Source: Nitrosomonadales bacterium (GTDB taxonomy: Bacteria > Pseudomonadota > Gammaproteobacteria > Burkholderiales > Gallionellaceae). From it: a DNA stretch of 64,000 bases. The position numbers and the translations under genes are program-made. Below are positions 45,450-54,748 of this stretch, in pieces; position 1 is the stretch's first letter; each line of letters starts with the position of its first letter. Below the pieces are notes generated by a model that was given only the letters and a program-made list of their open reading frames with translations, was not told where the DNA came from and made no database searches. The stretch spans positions 124,001 through 188,000 of the forward strand of contig JACRME010000001.1 of assembly GCA_016235045.1 (NCBI GenBank). The letters are read 5' to 3'.

Positions 45450-46631
45450 TTATCCTTTGGGCCAGTAGGCCGTTGCAATGCCGTCGCCGAGATCGGCCTC
45501 GACCAATCGCCGGCGCACCTCGAGCAAACGCGCGATCAGCGCTGGCTCATGCCGGGCATAGGCGTCGGCATCCGGCGCGCGGTTCACCACGACGCCGAGC
45601 AGCTCGGTGATCGCATTGCCGATGGAGTTCTGGCTGATGGTCACGATCAGCTTGCCTGCGTCGTTGCGGTAGATGAGCTGTTTGAACGCGGGTTGCCAGC
45701 GGATGGCGTTGGCGTATTTCGCGTCCACGATGCACAGGTCGCGCACCTTCTTGGCCGTTTTCATGAAATCGTTGTTGAACATCAGCACGCTTTCCACTTG
45801 TTCCGGGAAGTACACGTCCGGCAGCATGGGCGAGTTGCGCGACGAGACCTGCGCAAAGAAGGTGCGGTAAAAGTCGATGAAGCCCTTCAGCACCTCGTCG
45901 TATTCCTTCCAGAAATGCACGTCCCCGAGCGCATCCGCCCCGCCCTGAATTTCCCAGCTTGGCAGGCCCTGCGGGTAGCCGGTCAAGCCGATGCGCGCGT
46001 CGGCCTCGCTCGCGGGCCTGAGGATTTTCAGGTTCAGCGCCCGGTCGAAAAACTCTCGATACACGTCGTGCATATACGCCTGAAACAGGCTGTGTTGGCC
46101 GCCGTCGGTCAGGTTGGGATTGTTGGCATCGGCCTGCTGTGCATTGCGCAACTCCGCCTTGGGAAACACGATGAAGTGGTTGTGCAGCATGCGGATGCTG
46201 GGCACGCCGGGCGAAGTCAGCGGCCACGTCGCGTCCAGGCTCGCCTCGCCCGCCAGGATCAGCGCCTCGTCCGGATCGGGATACTGTTCCAGCATGTAAT
46301 CGATGATGATCCGGTTCATGCGATTCCACACATGCTTCACGTTGTCGGCCACCTGCGTGCGCCGCACCGGCCGCCCGAGCGGGTTGAGTATCGTCTTGGA
46401 CGTGTTGTAGATGATCGAGCAGTCGAACTCGGTGCTGTGCCCCAGCGCCTTGCGATACAGCAACAGGTTCTCGGAATTGACCAGCAGGCCGTTGTTGTTC
46501 GCCAGGTCGTTCAGGTTTTCGGTGCTGTTGAAAAATTCGTTGTGCTTCATCCCCTCGGGCACTTCCAGCGGAATGGCCCTGAAAGGCGTGACGATCTCGC
46601 GCGGCCCGGATTGCAGTGTTTCGTTCTTCAA
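45450..46631 (-). CDS. unrecognised soluble protein, about 393 aa
   Basis: No family recognised. No signal peptide or membrane helix; the composition is enzyme-like. Notable stretches: LRPVRRTQVADNVKHVWNR-like middle region, SIRMLHNHFIVFPKAEL with a HNH pair, and PGVPSIRM. The HNHFIVFP run faintly recalls HIT/GalT phosphotransferases (LHNHF), which is a guess. Downstream are FNNDFMKTAKKVRDLCIVDAKYA and VTISQNSIGNAITELLGVVVNR. No ATG fits; the start is taken at a TTG (46631) nine bases after TTTGGAG. It ends 71 bp from bolA and begins 36 bp past the TraB-like gene on the same strand. Confidence 0.6.
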   Translation of the reverse strand: MKNETLQSGPREIVTPFRAIPLEVPEGMKHNEFFNSTENLNDLANNNGLLVNSENLLLYRKALGHSTEFDCSIIYNTSKTILNPLGRPVRRTQVADNVKHVWNRMNRIIIDYMLEQYPDPDEALILAGEASLDATWPLTSPGVPSIRMLHNHFIVFPKAELRNAQQADANNPNLTDGGQHSLFQAYMHDVYREFFDRALNLKILRPASEADARIGLTGYPQGLPSWEIQGGADALGDVHFWKEYDEVLKGFIDFYRTFFAQVSSRNSPMLPDVYFPEQVESVLMFNNDFMKTAKKVRDLCIVDAKYANAIRWQPAFKQLIYRNDAGKLIVTISQNSIGNAITELLGVVVNRAPDADAYARHEPALIARLLEVRRRLVEADLGDGIATAYWPKG

Positions 46632-46667
46632 GTGCGTAATCTCCAAATTAAAAAACTCAAAAACCGG

Positions 46668-47630
46668 TCAATACTTCGTGTTGAAAACGATGCGCTCGAC
46701 CCGATAGCCGCGTTTTCCCAACAGCGTGGGCAAGCCGGTCGGCCCGAACATGTGCAAACTGCCCACCGCGGCAAACACCCGCTTGCCGCCCGCGTGCAAC
46801 GCGTCGATACGTTCGGCCAGAGTCGGATTGCGCTCATCCAGCAGGCGCCGCATCATCTCGCGCTCGCTGTCCGTATCGAGGCATTCGCACCACTTTTCGT
46901 AGTTCGACAGTTCGTCGAAATCGCCATCGGCCCACACCCTGGCGATGCGTGAAAACGATTTCCGCGCGCGCCCGGTCTCCAGGTCATCCAGTCCGTCCGC
47001 GACGAAAGCGGCCGTTTCCTCCGCGCCGGACATTTGCAGCATCTGCAATTGCGATTCCGGCGTCTCCAGCGATACCACGTTCTTGTTCGTGCCATGCCCT
47101 ATCCCCGCCAGTACCGCGTCGATGGCGTATGCGGGATCCAGTCCTTCCCAGCGCCCGTCCATCAGGGTCAGCGTGGTAATTTGCAACTCGGGACTGAGGC
47201 TGGCGAGCGCAGCGAAGGGAATGCATACGGCTTCCGCCTGCTTGCGCATGCGCTCGACCAACGGCCCGGGTACTGCAAAACCGGCGTGCGACGACATGCC
47301 CCTGGACATGCGGCCCTGGATGTCCGCATCCAGCATGTCGAGCTCCAGTGCCAGGGTATCGGTCGCTTGCAAGGCCTGCGTTACCCGCGGTCCGGGAAAC
47401 ATCCAGTCGAACCTGGCCACATGGATGGTGCCGTAAAGGAACGAAGTGCGCCCCTCCTTGCTGATACGCCACAAGAATCCGTGGTCGCGCGCGTTGCGAA
47501 CGCCTGCCTGTACCGATTCCGGTGTGGGTTTTTCGGCAACAGGCGGGCAAACCGGCTTGTCGCCGGCACGGGCGGAAGATGCGATTGCCAACAGCAGAGT
47601 GAGCAGCCCGATCCGGATTGTATTCAGCAT
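46668..47630 (-). CDS. TraB/GumN-family exported protein
   Basis: A 320-residue protein with signal peptide ending ARAGD. Family landmarks: FLYGTIHVARFDWMFPG near the start (the GTIH(V/L) motif), LALELDMLD, and GSLHMFGPTGLPTLLGKRGYRVERI at the end. The related TIKI/TraB fold is a metalloprotease or erythromycin-esterase-like hydrolase in some members; role here unknown. Start at 47630 selected for the signal peptide. Confidence 0.87.
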   Translation of the reverse strand: MLNTIRIGLLTLLLAIASSARAGDKPVCPPVAEKPTPESVQAGVRNARDHGFLWRISKEGRTSFLYGTIHVARFDWMFPGPRVTQALQATDTLALELDMLDADIQGRMSRGMSSHAGFAVPGPLVERMRKQAEAVCIPFAALASLSPELQITTLTLMDGRWEGLDPAYAIDAVLAGIGHGTNKNVVSLETPESQLQMLQMSGAEETAAFVADGLDDLETGRARKSFSRIARVWADGDFDELSNYEKWCECLDTDSEREMMRRLLDERNPTLAERIDALHAGGKRVFAAVGSLHMFGPTGLPTLLGKRGYRVERIVFNTKY

Positions 47631-47682
47631 GTCGTCATTTCTCGGCGGTTTCAGATTCGGTATCGCGGCAACACGCTTGCCG

Positions 47683-48369
47683 TCAATTATCCGCCAGTTG
47701 TTTATAGATGAAGTTTTGCAGCAACGTGCGCTCATACCCGTCGGGCTGGTGGAATTCCAGCCCGGTCAGTACCAGCGTTTCCTCGCCGACGCCCTCCGAA
47801 ACGCTGCCCACATTGCGAATGATTGCGGGCACGATGAACAGCAGTTCCTCGCCCTCGACCGGCAGGCGAAAACTCAATTCGATTTCATCGCCCAGGCGGC
47901 CGAACTCCAGCCTGGAATGGATGCGCGCGCCGGAAATGCTCATATCCTCGATGGTCGCCGCAATTGCCGCCTCGCCCTTGTTCGGCTGGATCGAACAGAC
48001 CAGCCTGATTTTGGCGCGCAAGGCGCTGCGCATATTGATGGTGCTGATTTGGGGCGGGAATGAAAGATGCAGGTAGGGATACGGCGCCAGACAGACATTC
48101 AGCACGTCGGCCGTGAACTCGTAGGTCTTGGTTCCCGAAAACCCGCGCACCAGGAAGCTCTCCCCTTTTTTTACGAACAGCAGCTTTCCATCCTGTACCG
48201 GGTGCGAGACCAGCACGCTTTTCTTGTTCAGATAACCTATCAGCTTGACGTAATAGCGCTGCTTCGCAGCAGAAAAATCCTGCAACTGCACGATGTCGCC
48301 AATACCGATCTTCACCGAATACAGATCGCTTGTCCCGGCCTGCTTTTCGATTGGCGTCGACCTACTCAT
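47683..48369 (-). CDS. YcgR-like PilZ protein, c-di-GMP effector
   Basis: A 228-residue protein with an N-terminal YcgR-type domain (about 15-105) and a C-terminal PilZ domain. The c-di-GMP ligand motifs are both intact: RSALR (RxxxR) and DMSISG (DxSxxG). YcgR acts as a flagellar brake; other members control twitching or exopolysaccharide. The start at 48369 (MSRSTPIEK) follows GGGGGAAG by six bases. No flagellar genes are in the window. Confidence 0.88.
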   Translation of the reverse strand: MSRSTPIEKQAGTSDLYSVKIGIGDIVQLQDFSAAKQRYYVKLIGYLNKKSVLVSHPVQDGKLLFVKKGESFLVRGFSGTKTYEFTADVLNVCLAPYPYLHLSFPPQISTINMRSALRAKIRLVCSIQPNKGEAAIAATIEDMSISGARIHSRLEFGRLGDEIELSFRLPVEGEELLFIVPAIIRNVGSVSEGVGEETLVLTGLEFHQPDGYERTLLQNFIYKQLADN

Positions 48370-48538
48370 GGGCAACTTCCCCCGAAATCCCAGCGGGTTC
48401 CGGGCATGCGGTCAGAATTGATTTGTTCATTCGAAAGTGGCAGCAATACGCTTGTTGATCGCTTATATTCAAACCGGAGTATCCATTTTGATTCCGGCCT
48501 CCCCGCCTGTCCCGACTTCAAGTTGTTCCAGGATTCGC

Positions 48539-48557
48539 GCGGAGTAATATACTCCGC
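48539..48557. promoter_or_regulatory. palindrome GCGGAGTA-ATA-TACTCCGC
   Basis: Perfect 8-base arms with a 3-base centre, about 80 bases before the lipoprotein ATG at 48636 in the divergent gap. It could be an operator for that gene or for the YcgR-like gene. The remaining 48376-48635 shows only AT-rich stretches such as CGCTTATATTCAAACC, a possible -10. Confidence 0.45.
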
Positions 48558-48635
48558 AATGCATGTTAAGCCAAAGAGGCGGCATGGAATCTATTTAGCG
48601 GCATTCGAATCGTCAAACAGGAATGGGCCGGAAAT

Positions 48636-50432
48636 ATGAAACAGCTAACCCTATTTTTCTGCATCCTCACCCTTGCCGGCTGCGCCTCGGCCCCCCCGCG
48701 CCCGACCGGCATCGCCCGCGGCGATTATGCATCATCCCGGGCCTACATCGCCAAGCTTATCCGGCATGAAATGAGCCGCAACTCGGTGGAGGGCTTAAGC
48801 ATTGCCCTGGTCGACGACCAGCGCATCGTCTGGGCCGAGGGCTTCGGCTATGCCGACGAGGAAAAGAACCTCCCGGCGACGGCCGACACGGTCTACCGGG
48901 TCGGCTCCATCTCCAAGCTGTTCACCGATACTGCCGCAATGCAATTGGTCGAGCAGGGCTGGTTCGATATCGACCAGCCCCTGCGCCACTATGTTCCCGG
49001 CTTCTCCATCAGGACGCGTTTCGCGGGCGCACCCGAAATCACGCCGCGCCATTTGATGACCCACCATTCGGGTTTGCCGCGCGACCGGCAGAAAGGATTC
49101 ATGACGGCCAATCCGCCCCCTTTCGCGCAACTGGTGGACGAACTGCGCGACAGCGATGCGGCCTATCCGCCCAACCTGGTCTTTTCCTACTCCAACCTGG
49201 GCATCAGCCTGCTCGGCGTCGCAATCCAGAAGCAAGGCGGCCTGCCGTTCGACGAATTCATGCGCCGTTCGCTGCTGGTTCCGCTGGGCATGTCGAACTC
49301 ATCCTTCGACACGGGTCTGTCCAGTTCTGCGCTCGCGGCCAGGGGCTATCGCGGCCGCCAGGCGGTTGTCGAACCCGCCCTGCGCGATGTGCCTGCCGGC
49401 GGGCTCAATTCCAGCGTCGCCGATCTCAGCCGCTTCATCTCCATGGTGTTCGCCAGCGGCAAGTCGGGCAACCGGCAGATCGTCCAGGCGAAGACGCTGG
49501 CCGAAATGCTGCGCCCGCAGAACGCGGCCGTGCCGCTGGATTTCAACTTCCATGCCGGCCTGGGCTGGATGTTGAGCACCCTCGGCACTTCCTCCATCCG
49601 CAACGGCGGCACCGTGGCCCACCATAGCGGCGCGACTGCCTATTTCCATAGCCAGATGTACATCCTGCCCGAGTACAAACTGGGCGTGGTCGTGCTTTCG
49701 AATTCCAGCACCTCCGGACGGGCAGTCGACCATATCGCCACCGAAGCGCTCACGCTGGCACTGGAAGCCAAGACCGGCATACGCCAGCCGGAACCTTTCA
49801 AGATGCAACCGGACGCCAGACCGCTGCCGAGTGAAACCGTGCAGGAATATGCCGGCGACTACACCACCCTGGCAGGCTTTGCGCGCATCCGCACCTGCGG
49901 CCGGGGCTTGTGCGCCGACGTGGCGGATCATGGTTTCGACCTGGTACGGGGCAGCGATGGCCTGTTCCGCCTCGACTACTCGCTGCTCGGCATTTTCCGC
50001 GTCGACCTGGGGCCGCTGGGCGAAATCGGCCTCTCGCGCCGCACGGTTGAGGGACGCGAACTGCTGGTAGCGCGCGTGGGAGAACAGGAGATGCTCGTCG
50101 GGGAGCGTATCCAGCCGGTATCGACCCCGCAAGCCTGGCGCCAATATCTGGGCGACTATGAAATCGCCGACCTGGAAGGCGACCACAAATTTGTGGAGCG
50201 TATCAGCCTGATCGAAGAGCGCGGCTACCTGCTGGTCGAGGTCACCCCGGTGGAGTCCTACGGCATCAAGCAGCGCATCGCCCTGAAGCCATTATCCGAT
50301 AGCGAAGGTATCCTGCTGGGACCGTTAGGCGATGGCGGAGAGACGGTGCGCAGCGTCACGCTGGATGGCAAAAAGCGCGTGCAGTTTTCCGGCTACTTGT
50401 TAAAGAAACTGTCCAATTCCGGCAATTTGTAG
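48636..50432 (+). CDS. beta-lactamase-fold serine hydrolase, lipoprotein
   Basis: A 598-residue lipoprotein (lipobox LAGC, Cys16). The N-terminal class C beta-lactamase/PBP4-like domain (about 30-390) has SISK (Ser91-Lys94) and YSN (Tyr185-Asn187), and HHSGLPRD. The C-terminal 200 residues form a lipocalin-like/DUF3471-type region (PSETVQEYAGDY, then QYLGDYEIADLEG). Such proteins are peptidases or esterases acting on peptidoglycan or D-amino peptides; activity on beta-lactams is not implied. It overlaps the convergent FapA-like gene by 40 bp. Confidence 0.88.
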   Translation: MKQLTLFFCILTLAGCASAPPRPTGIARGDYASSRAYIAKLIRHEMSRNSVEGLSIALVDDQRIVWAEGFGYADEEKNLPATADTVYRVGSISKLFTDTAAMQLVEQGWFDIDQPLRHYVPGFSIRTRFAGAPEITPRHLMTHHSGLPRDRQKGFMTANPPPFAQLVDELRDSDAAYPPNLVFSYSNLGISLLGVAIQKQGGLPFDEFMRRSLLVPLGMSNSSFDTGLSSSALAARGYRGRQAVVEPALRDVPAGGLNSSVADLSRFISMVFASGKSGNRQIVQAKTLAEMLRPQNAAVPLDFNFHAGLGWMLSTLGTSSIRNGGTVAHHSGATAYFHSQMYILPEYKLGVVVLSNSSTSGRAVDHIATEALTLALEAKTGIRQPEPFKMQPDARPLPSETVQEYAGDYTTLAGFARIRTCGRGLCADVADHGFDLVRGSDGLFRLDYSLLGIFRVDLGPLGEIGLSRRTVEGRELLVARVGEQEMLVGERIQPVSTPQAWRQYLGDYEIADLEGDHKFVERISLIEERGYLLVEVTPVESYGIKQRIALKPLSDSEGILLGPLGDGGETVRSVTLDGKKRVQFSGYLLKKLSNSGNL

Positions 50433-52372
50433 TTCCAGTCGAGGCCGCCTTCGTCACCCAGGAAAACCAGTTCCGGCGAAAGACCCGGCTCGCGCAATTT
50501 GATCCTGAGCTCGCTGGCGGCGGCCTGCTGGAATCCGCCGATCCCCTGGGGCGCGATCATGGTTCGCACCCGCGTATCGCCCGCGACCTCCGCGATCCCG
50601 CAATGGATGCCTTCGCCGCTTTTCTCCCGCTCTTCCAGCAAATGCGCCCGTTCCTGTTCAAAAGCCTGTATCCGCCCTGATTGCTCCTGCGTTCCCGCGT
50701 CCAGCTTTTCCATCATGCGCCTGGTCCTGTCGAACCTCGCCGTCATCTTTTGCCAATTCTCCTGCTGCGCCGCAGTCAGCTTGACGCCGCCTTGCTGAAG
50801 GCTCGCCGCCAGCGCCAGATATTGGGCTACCTCCCCGTCTGACTTGATCCGGGCCAGTTCCTGCGCGTTGGCCGCAATGGCTTGCCTGCATTCGGCGGTC
50901 GCCTTGTCCACCTGATTGATCTGCGCATCTATTTGCGTCAGCGCCGGCACCAGCATCGCGACAATCGTCTGCTTGTCCCGGCAGCTTCGCGAGGAACCGA
51001 TTCCGACTTTCTTGCCCGCGACCCCGCACCCCTCCGCACTCCCAACCTGAACGTCCCCGGCAAGTATCTCGCAGTTCACTGCGCGCTCGATAACCACCGA
51101 TTCCCCCATGATCAGGCTGCCCTCGGCATATGACGCCGTAACCCGTCCGCCCCACGCTTCAACGGTGGAATTGAGCACACGGCCGTTCGAGGTCACGTCG
51201 CCGCCGATGCTTCTGGCGCGGCCACCCGACAGGTTTTTCTCCAGCAGAATGAAACCGCCCTGCGACACGATGTCGCCGTAAACGTCCGAGCGGAAAGTCA
51301 TGTTCTTGCCTTCGACGACACGCCCTTCCTGCACCTCGCCGTGTTCGATGAATTCGTCCCCGGCCAGGGAAAGATCGCCGGTCGTTTTGGCGCTGACCCC
51401 GCCCTTGTTCTCGATCTTCTCCGTGACGGCAATATGATTGGTCGCCACGTCGAGCGAAAGGAAACCATCCCGGCTGGCCACGATGTATTCGTTCGCACCC
51501 TGGCTCTCGACGCGGGTGCCTTCGCCCGCCAGGGCAAGCAGATCGAAGTCGGCGGGAAGGGGCGGCTCGATCATCGCCCCGCTCACCTTGAACCCGGGCT
51601 TGCCGAGCACGCGTTTTTTCTTTTTCAACAGGCGTGCGCCGCTGGCGATTTGCGGAAAGCGATTCTGGAATCTGCGCAAATCCGCTTTGCCGTTGGCCAG
51701 CCGCTTGGGGGAATTGTCCCGGCGCAAGGCATCGCTCGCCTCTTCGATTTCGGCATCGCTGCCTTCGGTCGCATCCATCTGGTGCGCCACTTCCAGGCGC
51801 GCCGCCTCGGCGCGTGCGATCGCCCCGGCCACCGCCGCCACGTCAATGCCGAAACGAACTCCCCTCAGCCACATGTCCGCCAGGAATTCATCCAGGTCGA
51901 GTTGGGTGGGCTTCAGTTCCGCCTTGCGTGCCGAGCCGATAATCGGCGCCACGCCATCGGCACCCGGTTCGCCGTACACCGGCACTTCCACAACCGTCTC
52001 GATCTGCACCGGCTCGAACAGGTACTCCGCGCGCTTGCCTTCGGCATCCACCTTTACCGCCTTGTACAAGGCCCTGCGCTGGGGCGGGAAATCGGCCACG
52101 TCCCCGGCCAGTTTCATTTTCGCGCCGATGCCATGCGCTTCCAGAATGGCGTCGTAGTCATAAAGCAAACCGGTAAACACCGGATAATCCAGGCCGACAA
52201 ATCTGTATCCCTCGCCGAACAAGCGGTCGATATACTCCGCAAATCCGCCTCCCAGCGGGAACATCGACAAATCGACGAAGAGGCCTCCTTGCTGCCGCAG
52301 CAAATAGACCGGCAACGGAATATCCTTCTTCTCCTGCTCTGCCAACGTGCCGTCACCGGATTGCTGCATCAT
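50393..52372 (-). CDS. FapA/DUF342 family protein
   Basis: A 659-residue protein. An unusual N-terminal region (about 1-200) precedes the DUF342 core. From about 260 the polymer-forming beta-helix repeats (GDLSLAGDEFIEHGEVQEGR, VYGDIVSQGGFILLEKNLSGG, RSIGGDVTSNGRVLNSTVEAWGG...). The C-terminus (about 490-600) is coiled coil. FapA-like proteins in Vibrio and others affect polar flagellum or membrane targeting; no flagellar genes are near. Start at 52372 follows AGGTG. It is 12 bp after the SPFH gene on the same strand, a tight operon. Confidence 0.85.
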   Translation of the reverse strand: MMQQSGDGTLAEQEKKDIPLPVYLLRQQGGLFVDLSMFPLGGGFAEYIDRLFGEGYRFVGLDYPVFTGLLYDYDAILEAHGIGAKMKLAGDVADFPPQRRALYKAVKVDAEGKRAEYLFEPVQIETVVEVPVYGEPGADGVAPIIGSARKAELKPTQLDLDEFLADMWLRGVRFGIDVAAVAGAIARAEAARLEVAHQMDATEGSDAEIEEASDALRRDNSPKRLANGKADLRRFQNRFPQIASGARLLKKKKRVLGKPGFKVSGAMIEPPLPADFDLLALAGEGTRVESQGANEYIVASRDGFLSLDVATNHIAVTEKIENKGGVSAKTTGDLSLAGDEFIEHGEVQEGRVVEGKNMTFRSDVYGDIVSQGGFILLEKNLSGGRARSIGGDVTSNGRVLNSTVEAWGGRVTASYAEGSLIMGESVVIERAVNCEILAGDVQVGSAEGCGVAGKKVGIGSSRSCRDKQTIVAMLVPALTQIDAQINQVDKATAECRQAIAANAQELARIKSDGEVAQYLALAASLQQGGVKLTAAQQENWQKMTARFDRTRRMMEKLDAGTQEQSGRIQAFEQERAHLLEEREKSGEGIHCGIAEVAGDTRVRTMIAPQGIGGFQQAAASELRIKLREPGLSPELVFLGDEGGLDWNYKLPELDSFFNK

Positions 52373-52384
52373 AATCACCTGGCA

Positions 52385-53176
52385 TTATTTGCCGACGTTG
52401 ATGATCCCCCTGAAGTCATACGGCACGACCACGGATTGCACCTTGCCCTCCTTGACGCCCTCGGCGATATCCTGCAGGGCCTTGGCCTCCATGTAGCGCA
52501 CATTCTGGGCGTTGCTGCTGAGCAGCGACAAGCGTTCGGCTTCCTTTCTGGCGATATCGACCTCGACCTGCTTGGCCTTCAGGTTGTTTTGCGCAGTGAT
52601 CACCGCGTTGGCGGAAGCGATGATGTTGCCTGCCGGCTGGATGTTGCGCACCTGCACCTTGGTGATCGTCAGCGAGGTATCCAGCTTCTCGTCAGCCAGT
52701 GCGGCGGTGATGTACTTCGCGGTGTCGGCCTCGATCTCGGCGCGGGCCGAGATGGTCTTCAGCGCATCGTGCTTGGCGGCAGCCTTGTACGCGGCGCTTC
52801 TGGCGACCGTGGTCAGGTAGTTGTACATCAGCACGATATCGTCGCTCTCGTCGCGCGTGTGGAACGCCCGGCTCTTGGTCGTGTAGATCTCGCCCACTGC
52901 CGCCGGGTTGATGCTGTAGATGACAGTGATGTCCATGTCGTCCATCGTGGAGTTGTCCGCCGTCTGCGGATGCATGTTGTCCAGCGCCAAAGCGATATCC
53001 CGCACCGGGAAGGTCAGCACGCTGCCGACCAGGGTCTGGTTGAACGTGCCGGGCAGCAACTCGGTGGTGTTCACCTGCTTGTCAAAACCGACACGCAACC
53101 CGACTTCCCCCGTCTCGATGCGTTCGCAACCGGACAACACCGCAACCGCCGACAGCAACAGGAATATCTTCTTCAT
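52385..53176 (-). CDS. SPFH/prohibitin-like lipoprotein
   Basis: A 263-residue lipoprotein: lipobox LSGC (Cys17). The SPFH/band 7 domain follows (ETGEVGLRVGFDKQV, NQTLVGSVLTFPVRDIALALDN, DMDITVIYSINPAAVGE) and a coiled-coil tail (ARAEIEADTAKYITAAL, KAKQVEVDIARKEAERL). Most SPFH proteins use a transmembrane hairpin and face the cytoplasm; a lipobox puts this one in the periplasm, anchored in a membrane. It lies 13 bp after a small membrane-protein gene and 12 bp before FapA. Confidence 0.88.
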   Translation of the reverse strand: MKKIFLLLSAVAVLSGCERIETGEVGLRVGFDKQVNTTELLPGTFNQTLVGSVLTFPVRDIALALDNMHPQTADNSTMDDMDITVIYSINPAAVGEIYTTKSRAFHTRDESDDIVLMYNYLTTVARSAAYKAAAKHDALKTISARAEIEADTAKYITAALADEKLDTSLTITKVQVRNIQPAGNIIASANAVITAQNNLKAKQVEVDIARKEAERLSLLSSNAQNVRYMEAKALQDIAEGVKEGKVQSVVVPYDFRGIINVGK

Positions 53177-53189
53177 TTATGCAATCCCC

Positions 53190-53366
53190 TCAGAACAGAT
53201 AGACGATCAGCAACACCAGGCACAACGCCAACGTGGCCGTGCCCAGCCCATACACGACGCAACGATACAGCGTCAGTTTCTCGCTTTTATTCATTTTGCT
53301 GAAAACATACAGCCCCGCAGAAACGGCGAGCCAGACCAGCAAATAAAAATAGATGCCACGAACCAT
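53190..53366 (-). CDS. small two-helix membrane protein
   Basis: 58 residues with two transmembrane helices (about 5-20 and 35-55) linked by a basic KMNKSEK loop. The ATG at 53366 sits five bases after GAGG. It opens the SPFH-FapA operon (13 bp gap). No family recognised. Confidence 0.65.
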   Translation of the reverse strand: MVRGIYFYLLVWLAVSAGLYVFSKMNKSEKLTLYRCVVYGLGTATLALCLVLLIVYLF

Positions 53367-53440
53367 ATCCACCTCAAACTGTCGTTCCCGCTACGATTCG
53401 CTTGTTTTCACAAGCGCAACACCGGACCCGAATCTTACCT

Positions 53441-54034
53441 TTAAAGCGAACGGCATACCCAATGCGCGCCTTCCCATCCACATGAAGAAGACGAGGACGA
53501 AGGCAGTTTGGGCGATTCATTGCTGTTGGGCCGCTGCAGGTTTTCCGGCTTCTTGTAGTCTGCCGCGATGGCATTCATGATCTGCCCGCGATACTTGGTA
53601 TCGATTTCGAGTCGTTTCGCCGCAAACTGGCCATAGCTGAGGTTGCCTTTATACAACTCCCATACCAGCAATATCTGCTCGCTATCCGTCGCAGCCGACC
53701 ACTTGGCCACCTCCGGCGGCTCATAGGCGTAGCTCTCGGCCTGAATCTTGTAGCAGCGCTCGAGTTTGGACGCCCATTTCCTGATGGCAATCTTTTCTTT
53801 CGCCGAGGGGGACTCTTCGATATTCAGCAAGTCGAAATACTCGTCCCGGTCATACAGCGTATCCAGCGTCACCTTGCCCGCGATGGGCCGGAGTTCGGAA
53901 TCGTCTTTCAGATTCGATAAACACTGGTGGAATTCATGCCTGAGTATTGCCCACGGACCTTTCGGCTGCTCGACAAACCAGTTGGCGCAACCCGGGAGAA
54001 ACAACAAAGCGATCAACAAAAACACCCTTAACAT
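53441..54034 (-). CDS. unrecognised lipoprotein (197 aa)
   Basis: The lipobox is LPGC (Cys14 from the ATG at 54034), and AAGGAG lies four bases before the ATG. The body is polar and helical (LRHEFHQCLSNLKDD, DSEQILLVWELYKGNLSYGQFAAKRLEIDTKYRGQI), with a Ser-rich then Trp-rich tail. An upstream extension of the frame is not credible. No family recognised. Same direction as the SPFH operon, 74 bp upstream of it. Confidence 0.75.
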   Translation of the reverse strand: MLRVFLLIALLFLPGCANWFVEQPKGPWAILRHEFHQCLSNLKDDSELRPIAGKVTLDTLYDRDEYFDLLNIEESPSAKEKIAIRKWASKLERCYKIQAESYAYEPPEVAKWSAATDSEQILLVWELYKGNLSYGQFAAKRLEIDTKYRGQIMNAIAADYKKPENLQRPNSNESPKLPSSSSSSCGWEGAHWVCRSL

Positions 54035-54101
54035 TTCACTCCTTCGATTCATCAAGTCACATTTTGCAGAAAATCGGTCGCCACCCGCCCGCGCATTCCA
54101 C

Positions 54102-54455
54102 TCAGTCCGGCGCCTCGCCCAGCAGCGCAATCGCAGTCGTTGCGGTGAATTTATCGATATCCAGTTGCACTTCGCAATACTCGTCGATTTCTCCGACCGG
54201 GGTCGGATCGTCCGCGCAACTGCAACCGGCAATCACCCCCTGATAAAAGATTCCGGCTTTTACGCGGATTACCTCCGGCAACTCGACGATGCTGTTGATC
54301 ACCACGGTCACCGGTTTGTCGGTGGCGTAACTGCTGCCCGACAGTCCCTGCTGCAAAGGCAGTCCCTCTGCGCCCAATTGAACAAGCTCGAGTTTCAGGA
54401 CATCCTCGAAACCGGGGGTGCCCCAGGCATGCAACGCCTTGTCGAGTCTAACCAT
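54102..54455 (-). CDS. conserved-looking hypothetical protein (117 aa)
   Basis: A soluble acidic protein, MVRLDKALHAWGTPGFEDV..., with a beta-rich middle (VTVVINSIVELPEVIRVKAGIFYQG) and CSCADDPTPVGEIDEYCEVQLDID. Three cysteines sit close together. The ATG at 54455 is preceded by GGGGGA. It lies 67 bp upstream of the lipoprotein gene on the same strand. No family recognised. Confidence 0.6.
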   Translation of the reverse strand: MVRLDKALHAWGTPGFEDVLKLELVQLGAEGLPLQQGLSGSSYATDKPVTVVINSIVELPEVIRVKAGIFYQGVIAGCSCADDPTPVGEIDEYCEVQLDIDKFTATTAIALLGEAPD

Positions 54456-54748
54456 GAAATCTTCCCCCAAACAAGCGGTCATTCGATCCGGCAATATATT
54501 CCAACCCGGCCGTTCAACGGTAGCCCGCTCGTCCGCTGCAATCGCCGCTCAATCAAAATCTCGCCCTCTTCATCCAAAGACTCAACAAGTTGGCTCGTGC
54601 CGCATTGCCAGTCCAATTTAGCCTGCCAGACTAATTTGTGTACAATCACGGCGGGCATGGAATGACGGGATTACTTCAAGGCATGCATTGCCGCTTGAAT
54701 AACCGTCTTCAATCGAGGCGTGGTGCAACAAACAACAAGGAGCAAACA

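Noticed and set aside
50393-50432. 40-bp convergent coding overlap suggesting a wrong stop or frameshift
   Set aside because: Both C-termini read sensibly up to their stops and no family information argues for an earlier end; convergent overlaps of this size occur.
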